Assembly: GCA_029891385.1 (NCBI GenBank)
Contig: CM057224.1
Span: forward strand, 5,952,001-6,016,000
Direction of reading: 5' to 3'
DNA from: Erythroxylum novogranatense
Lineage: Eukaryota; Streptophyta; Magnoliopsida; Malpighiales; Erythroxylaceae
DNA: 64,000 nucleotides
The notes under the pieces were generated by a model, which saw nothing but the letters and a program-made list of their open reading frames with translations, was not told the origin of the DNA and ran no database searches. Made by a program: the position numbers and the translations under genes. The number at the start of each line of letters is the position of its first letter. Position 1 is the stretch's first letter. Shown here one piece after another: positions 60,901 through 64,000 of this stretch.

Positions 60901-61895
60901 TGAATTGCATGCTTTCACTGAATTGAACTGTACTGATACATGACACTGAGACTGAATACTGGGCTTTATAGCCATATCATAGCGATTCGAATCTTCAAAT
61001 CTTGGGCTTTATAGCAGATCATCGTAAATCATTAAACACTGTATTGCATGCATAAATGCATGATCAGATAATGGACGTGTCCCAAGTTGTTATTATCACT
61101 GAAAAGAGCATCGAGCTCTCACACTGTACTGGCCGGGCTTAGCCCGAGGGGAGAAATCCCTGACGCGTCCCCACTGTTTACTGACTGAGCACTTGGGCAC
61201 AACACTGAACAACTGGAAAAGAGTCACATGCATTGCATTCACATGAATGACTGTGTTGTGACAATTACTGATTATGTGATGACATGATTTACTGCAAAAT
61301 TATTACATGTTACTGCTAATTGTTGTTTATTGCTGCAAACTGTTATAAACTGTTATATTATACTGATAACTGAATATTACTGTATTATGTTGTACGCCAT
61401 GTGCGTAATGCATGATTTGAGTGAACCATCGATGATGGTTTCTCACTGAGTTCGCAAAACTCACCCAAAATTTTGCATATATTTTTCAGGTCTTGAAGAA
61501 TACCCCGGTTGACACGGGAGTATGTCTACTGTAGGCAAGTGAAGGATAGAGGTCGGGATCAGTCCGTGTCTGCATTAGTGTCTTATCAAATTGTGTTCGC
61601 AATCAACGTATAACAATGCTTTGTATTTCTCTTGAGCCCATTGTGGTTTTAATGTTTTACTCATTGATTGATTGTAAATTATTCTTGGATGGTATAATAA
61701 GCTGAAACTGGTTTATTATGAACATGGATTTTAGTTACTTACTATTTTTGCCGCTTAACGTGGAATCAATGGCTTCAAAAGAAAAAAAATGTATCTTGAG
61801 TTTTAATCGATGATGTAGTCGCCACCCTCGCGGGGCACGGACTCGGATATCACCAACGATATCGGGTTCGGGTCACTCGGGAGTGGGGTGTTACA
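57992..61895 (+). repeat. Family 2 LTR, copy C
   Basis: Best preserved mini-exon: 60725-60790 (66 nt) between TGTTTTAG and CAG|GTGAGTAA, with the perfect stem ACGTCGGT/ACCGACGT at 60738-60755. Intron 2 is 60791-61489. Followed at once by TTTTG and the family-3 interior. Confidence 0.94.
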
Positions 61896-61900
61896 TTTTG

Positions 61901-61930
61901 AGGGAGAAATTCTTTTAAGAAGGGGAGAAT
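61901..61930 (+). other. Family 3 interior end and polypurine tract
   Basis: GAGGGAGAAATTC, then AAGAAGGGGAGAAT (61917-61930) directly before the 3' LTR. Confidence 0.85.
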
Positions 61931-64000
61931 TGTTGGACCCCGAACTTTCGGTGGAAATTAGGAATATTAAAATGAATTCAATGAGTGTTTTCAGATATGA
62001 ATTGTGTTATAGATGTTATTGTGCTTAAAGGAAATTGATGAGAAATGAAGTGATTGGTTTTGATGACTTTGAAATTTGAGTAGATTTGTATGAGTTATGA
62101 AAGTTAAAGTGAATGGGTTCATTGAAATGGAGTTGAAAAGCATGAAATAGAAAGTGAAAGTGTGAAATTTTGAAGAAAATAGAAAATTTGACTTGAAAGT
62201 TGACTTTTTGATTTAGGCAGAATTTGAGGGAATAATCTTCATGAAATTTGTAGATTATGTTGAGAGTTTTCTGTAGCCATAAATTTTGACAGTTTTCGAT
62301 ATCAGAATCAAAAGTTATGAGATTTTGAAGTTAAGTATATTTGACGTTGTTTTGGAAAAATACTATGAAGTATAGATTTGTGTGTATTGTGCTTTGAGGT
62401 CGATCGCCATACTGATGTGGTTTGAATTGGAGTAAATGGTTTATGTGAAAGTTATAGAGAATTAGAATAGCTTTAAAGTGATGTATAATATGCAATTTTT
62501 GCATGTGGAGGTTGAAAGATGTGAGATTGTGAAGTTTGAATGTTGTTAATATGGAAATTTCTAGGCAATAGCTTCGATTTGGATTTTGACCCTCATTGAT
62601 GTAGAATTTGTTCATAGGGTCTTAATGAAAGTTGTATCTCATGTTTCCAACTTTCTAACGCCATAAAGTATGCAATTTTTCGATATCGGGGCAAGAAGTT
62701 ATGATAATTTAAAGTTTGGATATTGCTTAGGTGATTGCTAACAGGGCAGAACCTTTGATTCAAAAATTGACTTAGCTAGAGGTTGAAATTGCTTTGGAGT
62801 TCTTCATGAACATTGTAGAGCTTGTTTTTATCTTTCCATTGATATAAAGCACAAAAATATTGGACAAGGGAGTAGAAAGTTATGATTGTTAGAAGTTCTG
62901 ATGCTATTTAGTATGAAGCCAATAGACCAGTCACTTTGTGTGAAGTTTTTGACCCATTTAGAGGTCGATTTGATTTTTAAGGCCTTCATCTAAGTTGTAG
63001 AGGGTTCTTTTACCTTTCCGTAGACACCAAGTTTGTCAAATTTGTAGTTTTTAGTCAAACGATATGAGTGTTAGAAGTTTGAAGGTCGGATTGGGTGCTG
63101 ATTTCCTACCGAGCTCGATTTCTGGCCGAGCTCGATATCCCGTCGAAACATGATTTCTGGCCGAGTTCGATTTCTGGCGAGCTTTGACCTCCCTTCACTC
63201 TTTTGAGCATAACTTCTTCGTCCGACCTCTGATCGACCCGATTTTTCAAGCGTTGGATTCTCAAGACATTTTTCTATCTTTCTATACTAGATAGATTGGT
63301 TTTGGCATTAAATGGAGAAAAATAGATCTGATTAAAGTGAGCAGACTGGTGGAAAAAGTCTGAACATCGTTCGGTATTTTGGAGATATCTCGATCGGTAG
63401 AACTCCGATCGATCTGATTCTTTTTGGAAATTAAAATAGAGACATGGGGCTACAAATGATATGAAGGAGTCGATTGACAATTTAGCCTCTAAGGCTTTCA
63501 ATTTCAAATCAGAATTTAGATGTAGTGTTCAGCCTCGGGTCTGAAGAACAGACTTCAACATTTTGGAGATATATTGAGCTATAGAGCTCCGATCGATGCG
63601 ATTCTTGAAGCGATGGATTCGTAAGACATAGAGGGTTGTTTCTCTAAAGTTTTTAAGGCAAAAAGGAAGGGGAAATTTTGGAAGTTTACTTAAAGGGTTA
63701 AGTTTATAGGTTTAAATGGAGGGGCATATGGGTCATTCTTCATTCATTAATGACATGGCAAGATTGTGGTCCTTTATAAGGAGAGAATGCATGACACTTA
63801 GATAGAAAAACAACAAGAGAAGAAAAGAAAGAAAAGAAAGAGAGGAGAATGAGAGAAGCTTCGGTGAAAGAGAAAGAGAGAGAAAGCATAGGGTTTTTGA
63901 TTTTTGGGAGATTTCAAGGGAGTTTTGAGTTGATTCAAGGGAAAAAGGATGGAAGATGATGAAAGCTTCCTTCCAAACCAAGATATATCCGAAAATGGTG
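61931..64000 (+). repeat. 3' LTR of family 3, first 2.07 kb
   Basis: Matches 38834-40940 along its length, including the shortened 19-bp array (63098-63187), the CTCCGATCGA repeats and the TATA box (63773-63779). The remainder lies right of the window. Confidence 0.93.

Larger units (their letters stand above)
43359..61895 (+). mobile_element. Tandem LARD-like array, family 2: LTR-interior-LTR-interior-LTR
   Basis: Three LTRs (43359-47262, 50672-54559, 57992-61895; 3904, 3888 and 3904 bp) alternate with two interiors of about 3.4 kb. TTTTG stands just outside both ends (43354-43358 and 61896-61900), so the whole array occupies one insertion site. No coding domain is visible in LTRs or interiors. 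Confidence 0.95.
38834..64000 (+). mobile_element. Non-coding giant-LTR element, family 3, hosting the family-2 array
   Basis: The 5' LTR at 38834 and the 3' LTR at 61931 both start TGTTGGACCCCGAACTTTCGG. Without the family-2 array, the interior is only about 0.6 kb (42766-43358 plus 61901-61930) and non-coding. LTRs of about 3.9 kb with such a small interior are unusual. The element runs past the window end. Confidence 0.85.

Overview
The window is an intergenic, retrotransposon-dominated block of a seed-plant nuclear genome, most likely a eudicot. I found no host protein-coding gene, tRNA, rRNA or CRISPR array. Nearly every base belongs to an LTR retrotransposon or a relic, and the elements are inserted into one another. 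The plant assignment rests on Ty1/copia and Ty3/gypsy polyproteins with plant-type domains (UBN2-type gag, chromodomain-like end, plant transposon protein domain), tRNA-iMet primer sites and a CACTA remnant.

Left part (1-16420). A decayed minus-strand Copia element (1 to about 5757) sits inside the 3' LTR of a minus-strand Gypsy element (about 5755-14739). The Gypsy element still shows gag, protease, RT, RNase H, integrase and a chromodomain-like end, all broken by stops, frameshifts and two catalytic Asp-to-Asn changes. From 14740 to 16420 lies one half of an older minus-strand Gypsy-type LTR; its other half is at 34615-34934.

Middle (16421-34614). A non-coding giant-LTR element (LARD-like, here called family 1) has LTRs of about 2.9 kb around a 3.3 kb interior without genes. 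Its 3' LTR was split by a SIRE-like Copia element (25301-34435) with a clean 5-bp target duplication AGAAT, two LTRs of about 1055 bp, gag, pol and an extra third ORF. Flanks of family 1 suggest a target duplication AAATG.

Right part (34935-64000). 34935-35850 is a CACTA (En/Spm) relic on the minus strand, followed by about 3 kb without recognised content. A second non-coding giant-LTR element (family 3, 38834 to beyond the window) contains a third one (family 2), which is a tandem LTR-interior-LTR-interior-LTR array (43359-61895) flanked by an exact TTTTG duplication.

The most notable signal is shared by the autonomous Gypsy LTR and the non-coding families 1 and 2. Their LTRs all contain the same leader plan: donor site, long intron, a mini-exon of 62 to 67 nt, and a second intron of 630 to 700 nt holding a closed cluster of short hairpins, then a conserved palindrome, an acceptor and the PBS. 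Non-coding members also keep a hairpin beside the polypurine tract. This suggests a conserved RNA-level signal by which coding and non-coding elements may share machinery. A second notable signal is technical: family-2 copies carry patches in which ACTG/CAG-type words are altered, which looks like base-calling error rather than mutation.
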